This document shows positions 32,410-41,238 of a stretch of 64,000 nt of DNA, one piece after another (positions within the stretch are counted from its first letter, which is position 1; every line of letters starts with the position of its first letter). The DNA comes from Streptomyces sp. A1277 (GTDB lineage: Bacteria > Actinomycetota > Actinomycetes > Streptomycetales > Streptomycetaceae): contig NZ_SSBI01000023.1 in the NCBI RefSeq assembly GCF_004795015.1, positions 46,753 through 110,752 on the forward strand, written 5' to 3'. The notes under the pieces are model-generated. The model was given only the letters and a program-made list of their open reading frames with translations. It made no database searches and was not told where the DNA came from. A program made the translations under genes and the position numbers.

Positions 32410-32579
32410 GCCCCCATCTTGCCTGCCTTCGGTCCCGATGAGGGAACCGGACGACGGCAGGAAGATCACGGACGATACGCTGCCCTCTCAACTCGGCCAC
32501 GCCGCAACGGCGGTGGCCGGATCCCGCGCACAGGCACCGCCTGGCGCTCTCGGCGACATCCACGGGGGGCTCAGCAGTC

Positions 32580-33371
32580 ATGATGGGACCGGCGCACTCA
32601 CTGTCCGGGGCAGCGGCCTGGCTGGGGGTGGGTGCCGCCGCGGCTGCCGCCGGTCACACCATGCCGTGGCCCGTCCTCGTCGTCGGCGCGCTGATCAGCG
32701 CGGGAGCGGCGCTGGCCCCCGACCTCGACCACAAGTCGGCGACCATCTCGCGCGCCTTCGGACCGGTCTCACGCGGAGTGTGCGAGGTCGTCGACAAGCT
32801 CTCGCACGCCGTCTACAAGGCCACCCGGATGCGCGGCGACTCCACGCGCAACGGCGGCCACCGCACCCTGACCCACACCTGGGTCTGGGCGGTCCTGATC
32901 GGCGCGGGCGCCTCGGCCGCGGCGATCACCGGCGGCCGCTGGGCCGTGCTGGGCATCCTCTTCGTCCACCTGGTCCTCGCCGTCGAGGGCCTGCTGTGGC
33001 GGGCCGCCCGGGTCTCCAGCGACGTCCTGGTGTGGCTGCTGGGGGCGACCAGCGCGTGGATCCTCGCCGGCATCCTCGACCAGCCGGGCAACGGCTCCGA
33101 CTGGCTCTTCACCGATCCCGGCCAGGAATACCTCTGGCTCGGGCTGCCCATCGTGCTCGGCGCCCTCGTCCACGACATCGGGGACGCGCTGACCGTGTCC
33201 GGCTGCCCGATCCTGTGGCCGATTCCGGTCGGCCGCAAACGCTGGTACCCCATCGGCCCGCCGAAGGCCATGCGCTTCAGAGCCGGCAGCTGGGTGGAGA
33301 TCAAGGTGCTGATGCCGGTGTTCATGGTGCTCGGGGGAGTGGGCGCGGCAGCCGCGATGAACGTCATCTGA
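32580..33371 (+). CDS. YdjM/DUF457-like membrane-bound metal-dependent hydrolase
   Basis: This 263-residue membrane protein begins MMGPAHSLSGAAAWLG, has an early DLDHKSATISRAF and GHRTLTHTWVWA (His/Asp ligands of the family), several hydrophobic helices, and a late VHDIGDALTVSGCPILWP. This matches the DUF457 family typified by E. coli YdjM, predicted zinc phospholipase-like hydrolases in the membrane. ATG 32580 and ATG 32583 are both possible. Its last 8 bases overlap the end of the convergent ABC transporter gene. Confidence 0.88.
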   Translation: MMGPAHSLSGAAAWLGVGAAAAAAGHTMPWPVLVVGALISAGAALAPDLDHKSATISRAFGPVSRGVCEVVDKLSHAVYKATRMRGDSTRNGGHRTLTHTWVWAVLIGAGASAAAITGGRWAVLGILFVHLVLAVEGLLWRAARVSSDVLVWLLGATSAWILAGILDQPGNGSDWLFTDPGQEYLWLGLPIVLGALVHDIGDALTVSGCPILWPIPVGRKRWYPIGPPKAMRFRAGSWVEIKVLMPVFMVLGGVGAAAAMNVI

Positions 33372-35151
33372 CGCCGTGCCAGGACCGCCACAGCGCCGCG
33401 TACGCGCCGTCCGCCGCCACCAGCTCGTCATGGCTGCCGAGCTCACTGATCCTGCCCTGCTCCACCACCGCGATCAGATCCGCGTCGTGCGCGGTGTGCA
33501 GCCGATGGGCGATGGCCACGACCGTACGGCCGTCCAGCACCCGGGCCAGCGACCGCTCCAGGTGCCGGGCCGCGCGCGGGTCGAGCAGCGAGGTCGCCTC
33601 GTCCAGGACCAGTGTGTGCGGGTCGGCCAGGACCAGCCGGGCCAGCGCGATCTGCTGCGCCTGCGCCGGTGTGATCACCAGACCGCCCGAGCCGACCTCG
33701 GAGTCGAGACCCGCGTCGAGCGCCCTCGCCCAGCCGTCCGCGTCGACCGCCGCGAGCGACGCCCACAGCTCCGCGTCCTCGGCGTCCGTACGGGCCAGCA
33801 GCAGGTTGTCCCGCAGCGAACCGACGAACACATGGTGCTCCTGGTTGACCAGCGCCACATGGGAACGGACCCGCTCCGTAGGCATCCGCGACAGCTGTGC
33901 GCCCCCGAGCGTGACCTCACCGGTCCGCGGCGCGTAGATCCCCGCCAGCAGCCGGCCCAGCGTCGACTTGCCCGCGCCCGACGGGCCGACCAGCGCCAGC
34001 CGCGTACCCGGCGCGACGTCCAGCGACACCCGGTGCAGCACGTCGACCCCGTCCACGTACCCGAAGCGCACCTCGTCGGCGCACACGTTCCGGCCGTCCG
34101 GGACCACCGCGGCGTCGCCCGCCTCCGGCTCGATCTCCCGGACGCCCACCAGGCGCGCCAGCGACACCTGGGCGACCTGCAACTCGTCGTACCAGCGCAG
34201 GATCAGACCGATCGGGTCCACCATCATCTGGCCGAGCAGCGCGCAGGTCGTGACCTGGCCGACGGTGAGGTACCCCTCGATGACGAACCAGCCGCCCAGC
34301 AGCAGGACCGCGCCGACGATCGTCGCGTACGTCGCGTTGATGACGGGAAAGAGCACCGAGCGCAGGAACATCGTGTACCGCTCCCAAGCGGTCCACTCCT
34401 TGATGCGCCGGTCCGACAGGGCGACCCGGCGCGCACCCAGCCGGTGCGCCTCCACGGTCCGCCCGGCGTCCACCGTCTCCGCGAGCGCCGCCGCGACCGC
34501 CGCGTAACCGGCGGCCTCCGAGCGGTACGCCGAGGGCGCCCGGCGGAAGTACCAGCGGCAGCCGATCAACAGCACCGGCAGCGCCACGAGCACCGCCAGG
34601 CCCAGCGGGGGAGCGGTGATCGTGAGGGCGGCGACGAGCAGGCCCGCCCACACCACGCCGATGGTCAGCTGCGGCACCGCCTCGCGCATCGCGTTGGCGA
34701 GCCGGTCGACGTCCGTCGTGATCCGGGACAGCAGGTCACCCGTGCCGGCCCGCTCCAGCACGCCCGGGGGCAGCCGCACCGAGCGCACCAGGAAGTCCTC
34801 GCGCAGATCGGCGAGCATCTCCTCGCCCAGCATCGCGCTGCGCAGCCGCATCATCCGGGTGGCCACCGTCTGCACGACCAGCGCGACCGCGAACACGACG
34901 GCCGCGCGCTCCAGATGCAGGTCGGTGACGCCGTCGGACAGATCCTCGACGAGCCCGCCCAGCAGGTACGGGCCCACGATCGAGGCGGTCACCGCGAGCG
35001 TGTTGAGCACGGTCACCACGATGAACGGGCGCCGGTGGCGCCGGATCAGCCCCCGCACGTAGGCGCGTACGGTCGCGGGGCTGCCGACCGGCAGGGTCGT
35101 GGCCGACTCCGGGGCCGCCGGGTCGTAGGCCGGTGGGGCGATGCCGATCAT
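33364..35151 (-). CDS. heterodimeric ABC exporter, half with intact Walker A
   Basis: This 595-residue half-transporter has an N-terminal six-helix membrane domain (about 40-330) fused to an ATPase domain (about 355-595). Walker A is intact (GPSGAGKST, 389-397), as are the Q-loop region (ALVNQEHHVF), Walker B (TLVLDEATS) and the switch histidine (IAHR, His549). The signature motif, normally LSGGQ, reads ITPAQ (494-498). Its partner gene upstream has the opposite defect, so together they would build one competent ATP site. The start ATG 35151 overlaps the partner stop by four bases (ATGA), implying translational coupling. The substrate is unknown. Confidence 0.92.
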   Translation of the reverse strand: MIGIAPPAYDPAAPESATTLPVGSPATVRAYVRGLIRRHRRPFIVVTVLNTLAVTASIVGPYLLGGLVEDLSDGVTDLHLERAAVVFAVALVVQTVATRMMRLRSAMLGEEMLADLREDFLVRSVRLPPGVLERAGTGDLLSRITTDVDRLANAMREAVPQLTIGVVWAGLLVAALTITAPPLGLAVLVALPVLLIGCRWYFRRAPSAYRSEAAGYAAVAAALAETVDAGRTVEAHRLGARRVALSDRRIKEWTAWERYTMFLRSVLFPVINATYATIVGAVLLLGGWFVIEGYLTVGQVTTCALLGQMMVDPIGLILRWYDELQVAQVSLARLVGVREIEPEAGDAAVVPDGRNVCADEVRFGYVDGVDVLHRVSLDVAPGTRLALVGPSGAGKSTLGRLLAGIYAPRTGEVTLGGAQLSRMPTERVRSHVALVNQEHHVFVGSLRDNLLLARTDAEDAELWASLAAVDADGWARALDAGLDSEVGSGGLVITPAQAQQIALARLVLADPHTLVLDEATSLLDPRAARHLERSLARVLDGRTVVAIAHRLHTAHDADLIAVVEQGRISELGSHDELVAADGAYAALWRSWHGVR

Positions 35152-36983
35152 GCCCTCTCCTCGATTTCCTCGTTCGTGCCGATCTCTTCGTTCCGCCCGG
35201 GTGCGGCCACCGTCTCGTCGCCCGTGTCGCGGGTGACGACGTCCCGGTACCGCTCCTCGGTGCGCAGCAGCTCGCGGTGCGTACCGGCCGCCACCACCGT
35301 GCCCCCGTGGACCAGCGCCACCCGGTCGGCCAGGTCCAGCAGCAGCGGCGACGAGGAGAAGGCGACGGTCGTACGGCTCGTGCGCAGCGCCTTCACGCCC
35401 GCGGCGACGCGGGCCTCGGTGTGCGAGTCGACGGCGGAAGTGGGCTCGTCCAGGACGAGCGTGTCCGGGTCGGTGATCAGCGACCGGGCCAGCGCGAGCC
35501 GCTGACGCTGGCCGCCGGAGAGCGACCGGCCGCGTTCGGTGATCCGGGTGTCCAGCGGTTCACCGCCCGGTCCGGGGGACGCCTGCGCCAGCGCGGCCAG
35601 GACGTCGTCGCACTGGGCGGCCGACAGGGCGGCACCGGCCGTCACCCGGCCGGACGACGGCACATCCAGCAGTTCACGCAGCGTGCCCGAGAGCAGGACC
35701 GGGTCCTTGTCCTGGACCAGGACGGCGGTCCGCGCCGCGTCCAGCTCCAACTCGTCCAGGGGGACGCCGCCCAGCAGGACCGACGGCTGCCCGGGGGCGT
35801 CCGGGGCGTCGGCCTCCTCTTCGCGCACCTCGGGCTGGGCGTGCCCGCCGAGCCGTTCCGCCAGCCGGCCCGCCTCGTCGGGGTCGCCGCAGACCACGGC
35901 GGTGAACAGGCCCTGGGGTGCGAGCAGCCCGGTGACCGGGTCGTACAGGTCGCCGGTGGGGACGGTGCCGGCCGTGGCCGCACGGGTGGTCCGGCTCAGC
36001 GACAGCACCCGCACGGCGCGCTGCGCGGAGGGCCGGGAGAAGGAGTACGCCATGGCGATCTCCTCGAAGTGGCGCAGAGGGAACAGTGTCAGGGTCGCCG
36101 CGCTGTACACCGTCACCAGCTGGCCGACCTCGATCTTCCCGTCCCGCGCCAGGGAGGCCCCGTAGACGACCAGGGCGAGCAGCAGTACGCCCGGCAGCAG
36201 GACCTGGACCGCGGAGATGAGCGACCACATGCGGGCGTTGTGCACGGCGGCCTTGCGGACCTCCTGGGAAGCGCGCCGGTAGCGGTCCAGGAACAGGTCC
36301 TCGCCGCCGATGCCCCGCAGTACGCGCAGCCCGGCCACGGTGTCCGAGGCCAGTTCGGTGGCCTTGCCCGCCTTCTCGCGCTGGGCGTCGGCACGCCGGG
36401 TGGCGCGCGGCAGCAACGGCAGTACGGACAGCGCCAGGAAGGGCATGGCGATCGCCACGAGGATGCCCAGGGAGGGGAGGTAGAGAAGGAGACCGACGCT
36501 GACGACGACCAGGACCGCCGCGGCGGCCAGGAAGCGGGAGAGCGACTCGACGAACCAGCCGATCTTCTCCACGTCACCGGTGGAGACCGCCACCACCTCG
36601 CCCGCGGCGACCCTGCGGGTCAGCGCCGAGCCCAACTCGGCGGTCTTGCGGGACAGCAGTTGCTGCACCCGGGCCGCGGCGGTGATCCAGTTGGTGATCG
36701 CGCTGCGGTGGAGCATGGTGTCGCTCACCGCGGTCAGCACACCGAGCAGCCCGGTCAGGCCGCCCGCCAGCGCGATCCGCCCACCGGAGCGGTCGATGAT
36801 CGCCTGGACGGCCAGTCCGACGGTGAGCGGATAGCCCGCGATGGAGCACTGGTGCAGAAGGCCCCAGAACAGGGACTTGAGCTGCCCGCGGAGCTGATTG
36901 CGGCCCAGCCAGTACAGAAAGCGCGGGCCTGAGCGGACATCGGGATCGCCGGGATCCGGGTACGGAAGATCGCGAATGTGCAT
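35148..36983 (-). CDS. heterodimeric ABC exporter, half with degenerate Walker A
   Basis: This 611-residue half-transporter has a membrane domain (about 35-310) followed by a nucleotide-binding domain. The place of Walker A (about 361-373) reads VVCGDPDEAGRLA, with no GKS/T. The switch histidine is replaced (AFSSSP, about 542-547). The signature LSGGQRQRLALAR (488-500) and Walker B (TLVLDEPTS) are perfect. It therefore provides the signature half of the good ATP site formed with the next gene. The acidic tail (EEIGTNEEIEERA) is unusual. ATG 36983 is the likely start. A stable hairpin lies in its leader. Confidence 0.9.
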   Translation of the reverse strand: MHIRDLPYPDPGDPDVRSGPRFLYWLGRNQLRGQLKSLFWGLLHQCSIAGYPLTVGLAVQAIIDRSGGRIALAGGLTGLLGVLTAVSDTMLHRSAITNWITAAARVQQLLSRKTAELGSALTRRVAAGEVVAVSTGDVEKIGWFVESLSRFLAAAAVLVVVSVGLLLYLPSLGILVAIAMPFLALSVLPLLPRATRRADAQREKAGKATELASDTVAGLRVLRGIGGEDLFLDRYRRASQEVRKAAVHNARMWSLISAVQVLLPGVLLLALVVYGASLARDGKIEVGQLVTVYSAATLTLFPLRHFEEIAMAYSFSRPSAQRAVRVLSLSRTTRAATAGTVPTGDLYDPVTGLLAPQGLFTAVVCGDPDEAGRLAERLGGHAQPEVREEEADAPDAPGQPSVLLGGVPLDELELDAARTAVLVQDKDPVLLSGTLRELLDVPSSGRVTAGAALSAAQCDDVLAALAQASPGPGGEPLDTRITERGRSLSGGQRQRLALARSLITDPDTLVLDEPTSAVDSHTEARVAAGVKALRTSRTTVAFSSSPLLLDLADRVALVHGGTVVAAGTHRELLRTEERYRDVVTRDTGDETVAAPGRNEEIGTNEEIEERA

Positions 36984-37055
36984 GACGTCCCAAAGGAATC
37001 GGAAGAGGCCGGGACCCGCGAGGGGCCCCGGGAACACGTCGGGAGAAACACCGGG

Positions 37056-37079
37056 CCGCCTGCGGGGGTTCGCAGGCGG
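37056..37079 (-). promoter_or_regulatory. hairpin in the leader of the ABC exporter operon
   Basis: CCGCCTGCG (37056-37064) pairs perfectly with CGCAGGCGG (37071-37079) around GGGGTT. It lies 73 bases upstream of the exporter start and not behind any gene, because the flanking genes diverge. It may be a leader structure affecting readthrough or stability, or chance in GC-rich DNA. The rest of the 324-base gap shows no gene. Confidence 0.35.
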
Positions 37080-37307
37080 GGAACCAAACCGTGCAAGCCT
37101 CGCGTATCACCGGGGACGCGGCAAACGCTTTTATCGGGGCCGGTGGTGGGCTGTACGGTCCGGCCGGGGTCGGCCGCGGACGGGCGGGGTCGGGCGGGGT
37201 CGGCCGGTGCGACCGGGCAGCCGGGGGCGGGTAAAGATTCGGCACGCTTTCGCCGGGCCCCCCTGGGGCGGGCGAAGGCGCACGTCACCAAGTGCGAGCA
37301 TGGGCAG

Positions 37308-38051
37308 ATGCATATAGCCGGTGCGGTACGAGTGGTGGTCTCGGCGGCCGCCTGTGGTGTCCTGCTCACGACCCTGACGTCCTGCGGCGACGGACAGGAC
37401 ACGAAGAAGAGCGGCGCCGAGCGGTCGGCCGCCGCCGAGAAGGGCGAGCAGAAGGAGCAGACCACCGGCCTAAAGCGCATCCCCGATGTGGGCGACCGGC
37501 TCCAGTCGCAGATCCCGGCCGAGTCCCGTCAGGTCGTCGCCGTCTACGGCGCGGGCAAGGACTCCGCGGACTCCACCGTCGTGCTCTACACCAAGTCCGG
37601 CTCCACCTGGGACGAGGTCGCCGACTGGAAGGCGCACAACGGCAAGAAGGGCTGGGCGGCCAACCACCACGAGGACGACAAGCGCAGCCCGGTCGGCGTC
37701 TTCACCCTCAGCGACGCGGGCGGCGTGCTGGCCGACCCCGGCGCGCTCCTCCCGTACACGCAGTCGGCGTCCATCCAGGCTCCGCACTACTGGGCCAAGT
37801 CCCACTGGCACGACTTCGACTACGTCATCGCCATCGACTACAACCGGGTCAAGGGCACCCCGCCGAACGACCCGACGCGCCCGCAGGGCCAGTCGAAGGG
37901 CGGCAGCATCTGGCTGCACATGGACCACGGCAGCGGCACTTCGGCCTGTGTGAGTGTGTCGAAGCCGGCCATGGAGAAGCTGCTGCGCACCCTGGACCCG
38001 AAGCAGCATCCGGTCGTGGTGATGGGCGACCGGGCGAGCCTGCGCGCCTGA
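37308..38051 (+). CDS. L,D-transpeptidase-like lipoprotein (YkuD family)
   Basis: This 247-residue protein has a lipoprotein signal peptide ending in LTSC (Cys26) and a charged linker. The YkuD-like catalytic region (about 130-235) contains SPVGVFTLSDAGG, HYWAKSHWHDFDYVIAIDYNR, and GSIWLHMDHGSGTSACVSVSKPAME, with the catalytic His and the nucleophile Cys in SACVS. Such enzymes cross-link peptidoglycan stems or attach proteins at the outer face of the membrane. The motif is looser than in classical YkuD (HGxx...SxGC), so a divergent activity is possible. ATG 37308 starts the signal peptide. It diverges from the ABC exporter operon. Confidence 0.85.
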   Translation: MHIAGAVRVVVSAAACGVLLTTLTSCGDGQDTKKSGAERSAAAEKGEQKEQTTGLKRIPDVGDRLQSQIPAESRQVVAVYGAGKDSADSTVVLYTKSGSTWDEVADWKAHNGKKGWAANHHEDDKRSPVGVFTLSDAGGVLADPGALLPYTQSASIQAPHYWAKSHWHDFDYVIAIDYNRVKGTPPNDPTRPQGQSKGGSIWLHMDHGSGTSACVSVSKPAMEKLLRTLDPKQHPVVVMGDRASLRA

Positions 38052-38080
38052 CCGGCCGTCGGCGCACGCCTCAGCCTCAG

Positions 38081-38210
38081 CCGGAGCCGGAGCCGGAGCG
38101 GGAGTCGGAGCCGGGGCGGGAGCCGGAGCCGGAGCGGGAGTCGGGGCCGGGGCGGGAGCCGGAGCCGGAGCGGGAGTCGGGGCCGGGGCGGGAGGCGGGG
38201 CCGGGGCGGG
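38081..38210. repeat. 36-base GC-rich tandem repeat
   Basis: Two identical 36-base copies (38123-38158 and 38159-38194) beginning CCGGAGCCGGAGCGGGAG are preceded by a third with one changed base (38087-38122) and by a partial CCGGAG. They are followed by a degenerate fragment. On the minus strand, in the frame of the broken gene to the right, the array reads as Pro/Arg/Leu repeats. It lies right behind the L,D-transpeptidase stop. Confidence 0.9.
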
Positions 38211-38496
38211 TCGCCCTCGGCCTGGAGCGCGAGCAGCGCCTCGCAGGCGTCGGCCAGCCGCGAGGGCGGGACGGCGAAGTCCTCCGTGGTCAGCGTCGTG
38301 CCCGAGGGGCGGGAGCCGCCGACCGCGGTGACGAACGCCTTGCGGGCCTTCCAGCGACCGGAGAGCGCAGGGCGGTCAGCTCCTCGCGCAGCGGTTCGGG
38401 GGTGCCCTGCGCCCGGCCGTCGGGCACGCGGTCGGGGGAGGGCGGGCGCGCCGCCGCGGGGCGCAACGTGTCGGGATTCGGCTCAAGCAGCGGCAT
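38204..38496 (-). pseudogene. frameshifted small gene running into the tandem repeat
   Basis: ATG 38496 has GAGGAGA seven bases upstream and opens MPLLEPNPDTLRPAAARPP, then TPEPLREELTAL. Near 38362-38372 the sensible sequence jumps frame and continues as LSGRWKARKAFVTAVGGSRPSGTTLTTEDFAVPPSRLADACEALLALQAEG, which reads like a genuine helical protein of about 95 residues. It then passes without a stop into the GC-rich repeat. The product family is not recognised. The frameshift plus loss of the original stop suggests the repeat array grew into the 3' end, unless the assembly is at fault. Confidence 0.5.
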
Positions 38497-38559
38497 GGTG
38501 AGGTCTCCTCGGCGGCTTGGCGATGCGGCGGCTCGGCGCTGCGACACTCCCCGGTCCGG

Positions 38560-39003
38560 TCAGCAGCGGCGCTCCGGCATTCCGTTGACGAGAGCGGTCA
38601 GCAGACCGCCGAGCACCTCGCGCTGATCGCCGGTCAATGGAGCCAGGATCTCCTCTGCGGCCGCCCGACGCGCGTCGCGCAGTGAGCGGAGCGTGTCGAT
38701 GCCCTCGTCCGTGATCTCGATCCGGACCACTCTGCGGCTGTCAGGATCGGGGACACGCCGCACCCGGCCCCCGGCCTCCAGGCCGTCCACCAACGTGGTC
38801 ACGGCACGGGGGACGACGTCGAGGCGCTGCGCGAGGTCCGCCATCCGGGGCGGCCCGTCGTAGTGCGCCACGGTGCGCAGCAGCCGGAACTGCGCGGGCG
38901 TGATGCCGATCGGCTCCAGCTGGCGGCTCTGAATGCGCTGGAGCCTGCGCGTCAGCCGCAGCAGCTGTTCGGCGAGCAGGCCGTCGGGGTCGGGGGAATC
39001 CAT
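38560..39003 (-). CDS. MarR-family regulator divergent from an ABC exporter
   Basis: This 147-residue winged-helix regulator shows LEPIGITPAQFRLLRTVAHYDGPPRMADLAQRLDVVPRAVTTLVDGLEAGGRVRRVPDPDSRRVVRIEITDEG, the recognition helix and wing of MarR proteins. It diverges from an ABC exporter gene across 191 bases containing a clear inverted repeat. It is most likely a repressor of that exporter, relieved by a toxic ligand that the exporter removes. Confidence 0.92.
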   Translation of the reverse strand: MDSPDPDGLLAEQLLRLTRRLQRIQSRQLEPIGITPAQFRLLRTVAHYDGPPRMADLAQRLDVVPRAVTTLVDGLEAGGRVRRVPDPDSRRVVRIEITDEGIDTLRSLRDARRAAAEEILAPLTGDQREVLGGLLTALVNGMPERRC

Positions 39004-39028
39004 GGGAGGAACACTATCAGGATTTGGT

Positions 39029-39053
39029 TCATTGTGAGTAGGGGTAACAATGA
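39029..39053. promoter_or_regulatory. MarR-type operator between regulator and exporter
   Basis: TCATTGT (39029-39035) and ACAATGA (39047-39053) form a perfect seven-base inverted repeat with an 11-base spacer, in the only AT-rich patch between the divergent genes. The site begins 26 bases upstream of the marR start. Size and position fit a MarR dimer controlling both genes. Confidence 0.75.
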
Positions 39054-39194
39054 GCTATGCTCTCTTTCGGCTCGGCCGTCAGAGTCGCGATTCCGCGCCC
39101 GGACGGCCCTGCCCCGCACACCGCGGGCGTGTGCGGCCGCCAGGGACGGCCGCACACGTCCCGCCCCGTAGCCGCACGCCCGACGAAGGAGCCC

Positions 39195-41003
39195 ATGAAA
39201 CCCGACGAACCCACGTGGACACCCCCGCCCAGGGATGCCGACCGGCCACCCGCCGAGCTGCGCCGCATCCTCCGCCTCTTCCGGCCGTACCGCGGCCGCC
39301 TCGCCGTCGTCGGAGTGCTCGTCGGCGCCTCGTCACTGGTCTCGGTCGCCTCGCCGTTCCTGCTGCGCGAGATCCTGGACACCGCCATCCCGCAGGGGCG
39401 GACCGGGCTGCTCTCGCTGCTCGCTCTCGGCATGATCCTGACCGCCGTGATGAACAGCGTCTTCGGCGTACTGCAGACCCTCATCTCGACCACTGTCGGC
39501 CAGCGCGTCATGCACGACCTGCGCACCGCCGTCTACACCCAGCTGCAGCGGATGCCGCTCGCCTTCTTCACCAGGACCCGCACGGGTGAGGTCCAGTCCC
39601 GGATCGCCAACGACATCGGCGGCATGCAGGCGACCGTCACCTCGACGGCCACCTCGCTCGTCTCCAACCTCACCGCCGTGATCGCCACCGTCGTCGCCAT
39701 GCTCGCGCTCGACTGGCGGCTCACCGTCGTCTCGCTCCTCCTGCTGCCGGTCTTCGTCTGGATCAGCCGCCGGGTGGGCCGCGAGCGCAAGAAGATCACC
39801 ACCCAGCGCCAGAAGCAGATGGCCGCCATGGCGGCCACCGTCACCGAGTCGCTCTCCGTCAGCGGCATCCTGCTCGGCCGCACGATGGGCCGTTCCGACT
39901 CGCTGACCCAGGGCTTCGCCGAGGAGTCCGAGCGGCTGGTCGACCTCGAAGTGCGCTCCAGCATGGCCGGGCGCTGGCGGATGTCGACGATCGGCATCGT
40001 CATGGCCGCCATGCCGGCCGTCATCTACTGGGCCGCGGGCATAGCCCTGCAGTCCGGCGGGCCCGCCGTCTCGATCGGCACGCTCGTCGCCTTCGTCTCG
40101 CTCCAGCAGGGACTGTTCCGCCCCGCCGTGAGCCTGCTCTCCACCGGGGTGCAGATGCAGACGTCGCTCGCGCTCTTCCAGCGGATCTTCGAATACCTCG
40201 ACCTCACCGTGGACATCACCGAGCCGGAGAACCCGGTGCGCCTGGAGAAGATCCGCGGCGAGGTCCGCTTCGAGAACGTGGACTTCAGCTACGACGAGAC
40301 GAGCGGCCCGACCCTCAGCGGCGTCGACATCACCGTGCCCGCAGGCGCCGGCCTGGCCGTCGTCGGCCCCACCGGTTCCGGCAAGTCCACCCTCAGCTAC
40401 CTCGTGCCCCGGCTCTACGACGTGACCGGCGGCCGGGTGACGCTCGACGGGATCGATGTGCGCGAGCTGGACTTCGACACCCTTGCCCGGGCGGTCGGCG
40501 TGGTCTCGCAGGAGACGTACCTCTTCCATGCCTCGGTCGCCGAGAACCTGCGCTTCGCGAAGCCCGACGCGACCGACGAGGAGATAGAGGCGGCGGCCCG
40601 CGCGGCACAGATCCACGACCACATCGCCTCGCTCCCCGATGGATACGACACCCTCGTCGGTGAACGCGGCTACCGCTTCTCGGGAGGCGAGAAGCAGCGC
40701 CTGGCCATCGCGCGCACGATCCTGCGCGACCCCCCGGTGCTGATCCTCGACGAGGCGACGAGCGCGTTGGACACCCGTACCGAATTCGCCGTGCAGGAGG
40801 CGATCGATGCCCTCTCCGCCGGACGTACCACGATCACCATCGCGCACCGGCTCTCCACCGTCCGCGACGCCGACCAGATCGTCGTCCTCGACAGCGGCCG
40901 CACAGCGGAGCGCGGCACCCACGAGGAACTGCTTCAGCAGGGCGGGCGGTACGCCGCCCTGGTCCGCAGGGACACGGAGCTCGCCCCGGTGGCGGCAGGG
41001 TGA
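39195..41003 (+). CDS. ABC-type multidrug exporter (homodimeric half-transporter)
   Basis: This 602-residue protein has a six-helix membrane domain (about 40-330) and an ATPase domain with every motif intact: GPTGSGKST (Walker A), VVSQETYLFHASVAENLRFA (Q-loop), FSGGEKQRLAIART (signature), VLILDEATSALD (Walker B) and IAHRLSTVRDAD (switch His). It should work as a homodimer exporting hydrophobic compounds. ATG 39195 has GAAGGA five bases upstream and starts the family-like sequence. It is probably controlled by the divergent MarR protein. Confidence 0.93.
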   Translation: MKPDEPTWTPPPRDADRPPAELRRILRLFRPYRGRLAVVGVLVGASSLVSVASPFLLREILDTAIPQGRTGLLSLLALGMILTAVMNSVFGVLQTLISTTVGQRVMHDLRTAVYTQLQRMPLAFFTRTRTGEVQSRIANDIGGMQATVTSTATSLVSNLTAVIATVVAMLALDWRLTVVSLLLLPVFVWISRRVGRERKKITTQRQKQMAAMAATVTESLSVSGILLGRTMGRSDSLTQGFAEESERLVDLEVRSSMAGRWRMSTIGIVMAAMPAVIYWAAGIALQSGGPAVSIGTLVAFVSLQQGLFRPAVSLLSTGVQMQTSLALFQRIFEYLDLTVDITEPENPVRLEKIRGEVRFENVDFSYDETSGPTLSGVDITVPAGAGLAVVGPTGSGKSTLSYLVPRLYDVTGGRVTLDGIDVRELDFDTLARAVGVVSQETYLFHASVAENLRFAKPDATDEEIEAAARAAQIHDHIASLPDGYDTLVGERGYRFSGGEKQRLAIARTILRDPPVLILDEATSALDTRTEFAVQEAIDALSAGRTTITIAHRLSTVRDADQIVVLDSGRTAERGTHEELLQQGGRYAALVRRDTELAPVAAG

Positions 41004-41238
41004 CCGCCGCCCGCCTCGGCGGTCGACGGTGCCCTCCCACGCGACGGCGCCACCGCTTCCGTGGGGACGGGGACGACGGTGCCGGGTGGAGCGGGGACCT
41101 CCCGAAACGATCACGCGTTCCAGCGAACGTCCGCGCCCCTGTTCGCGTGTTCGTGCCACGCGGTGCCGGGGCGTGCCGGGGCGTGCCGTGGGGATCGGGG
41201 TCCCGGGTCCCGGGGCCGACGCGGGTTAGCGTGCCCGC

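Noticed and set aside
41160..41200. Short direct repeats of GTGCCGGGGC before the MltG-like gene
   Set aside because: Only about two imperfect copies in a GC-rich spacer; not enough for a repeat element or operator.
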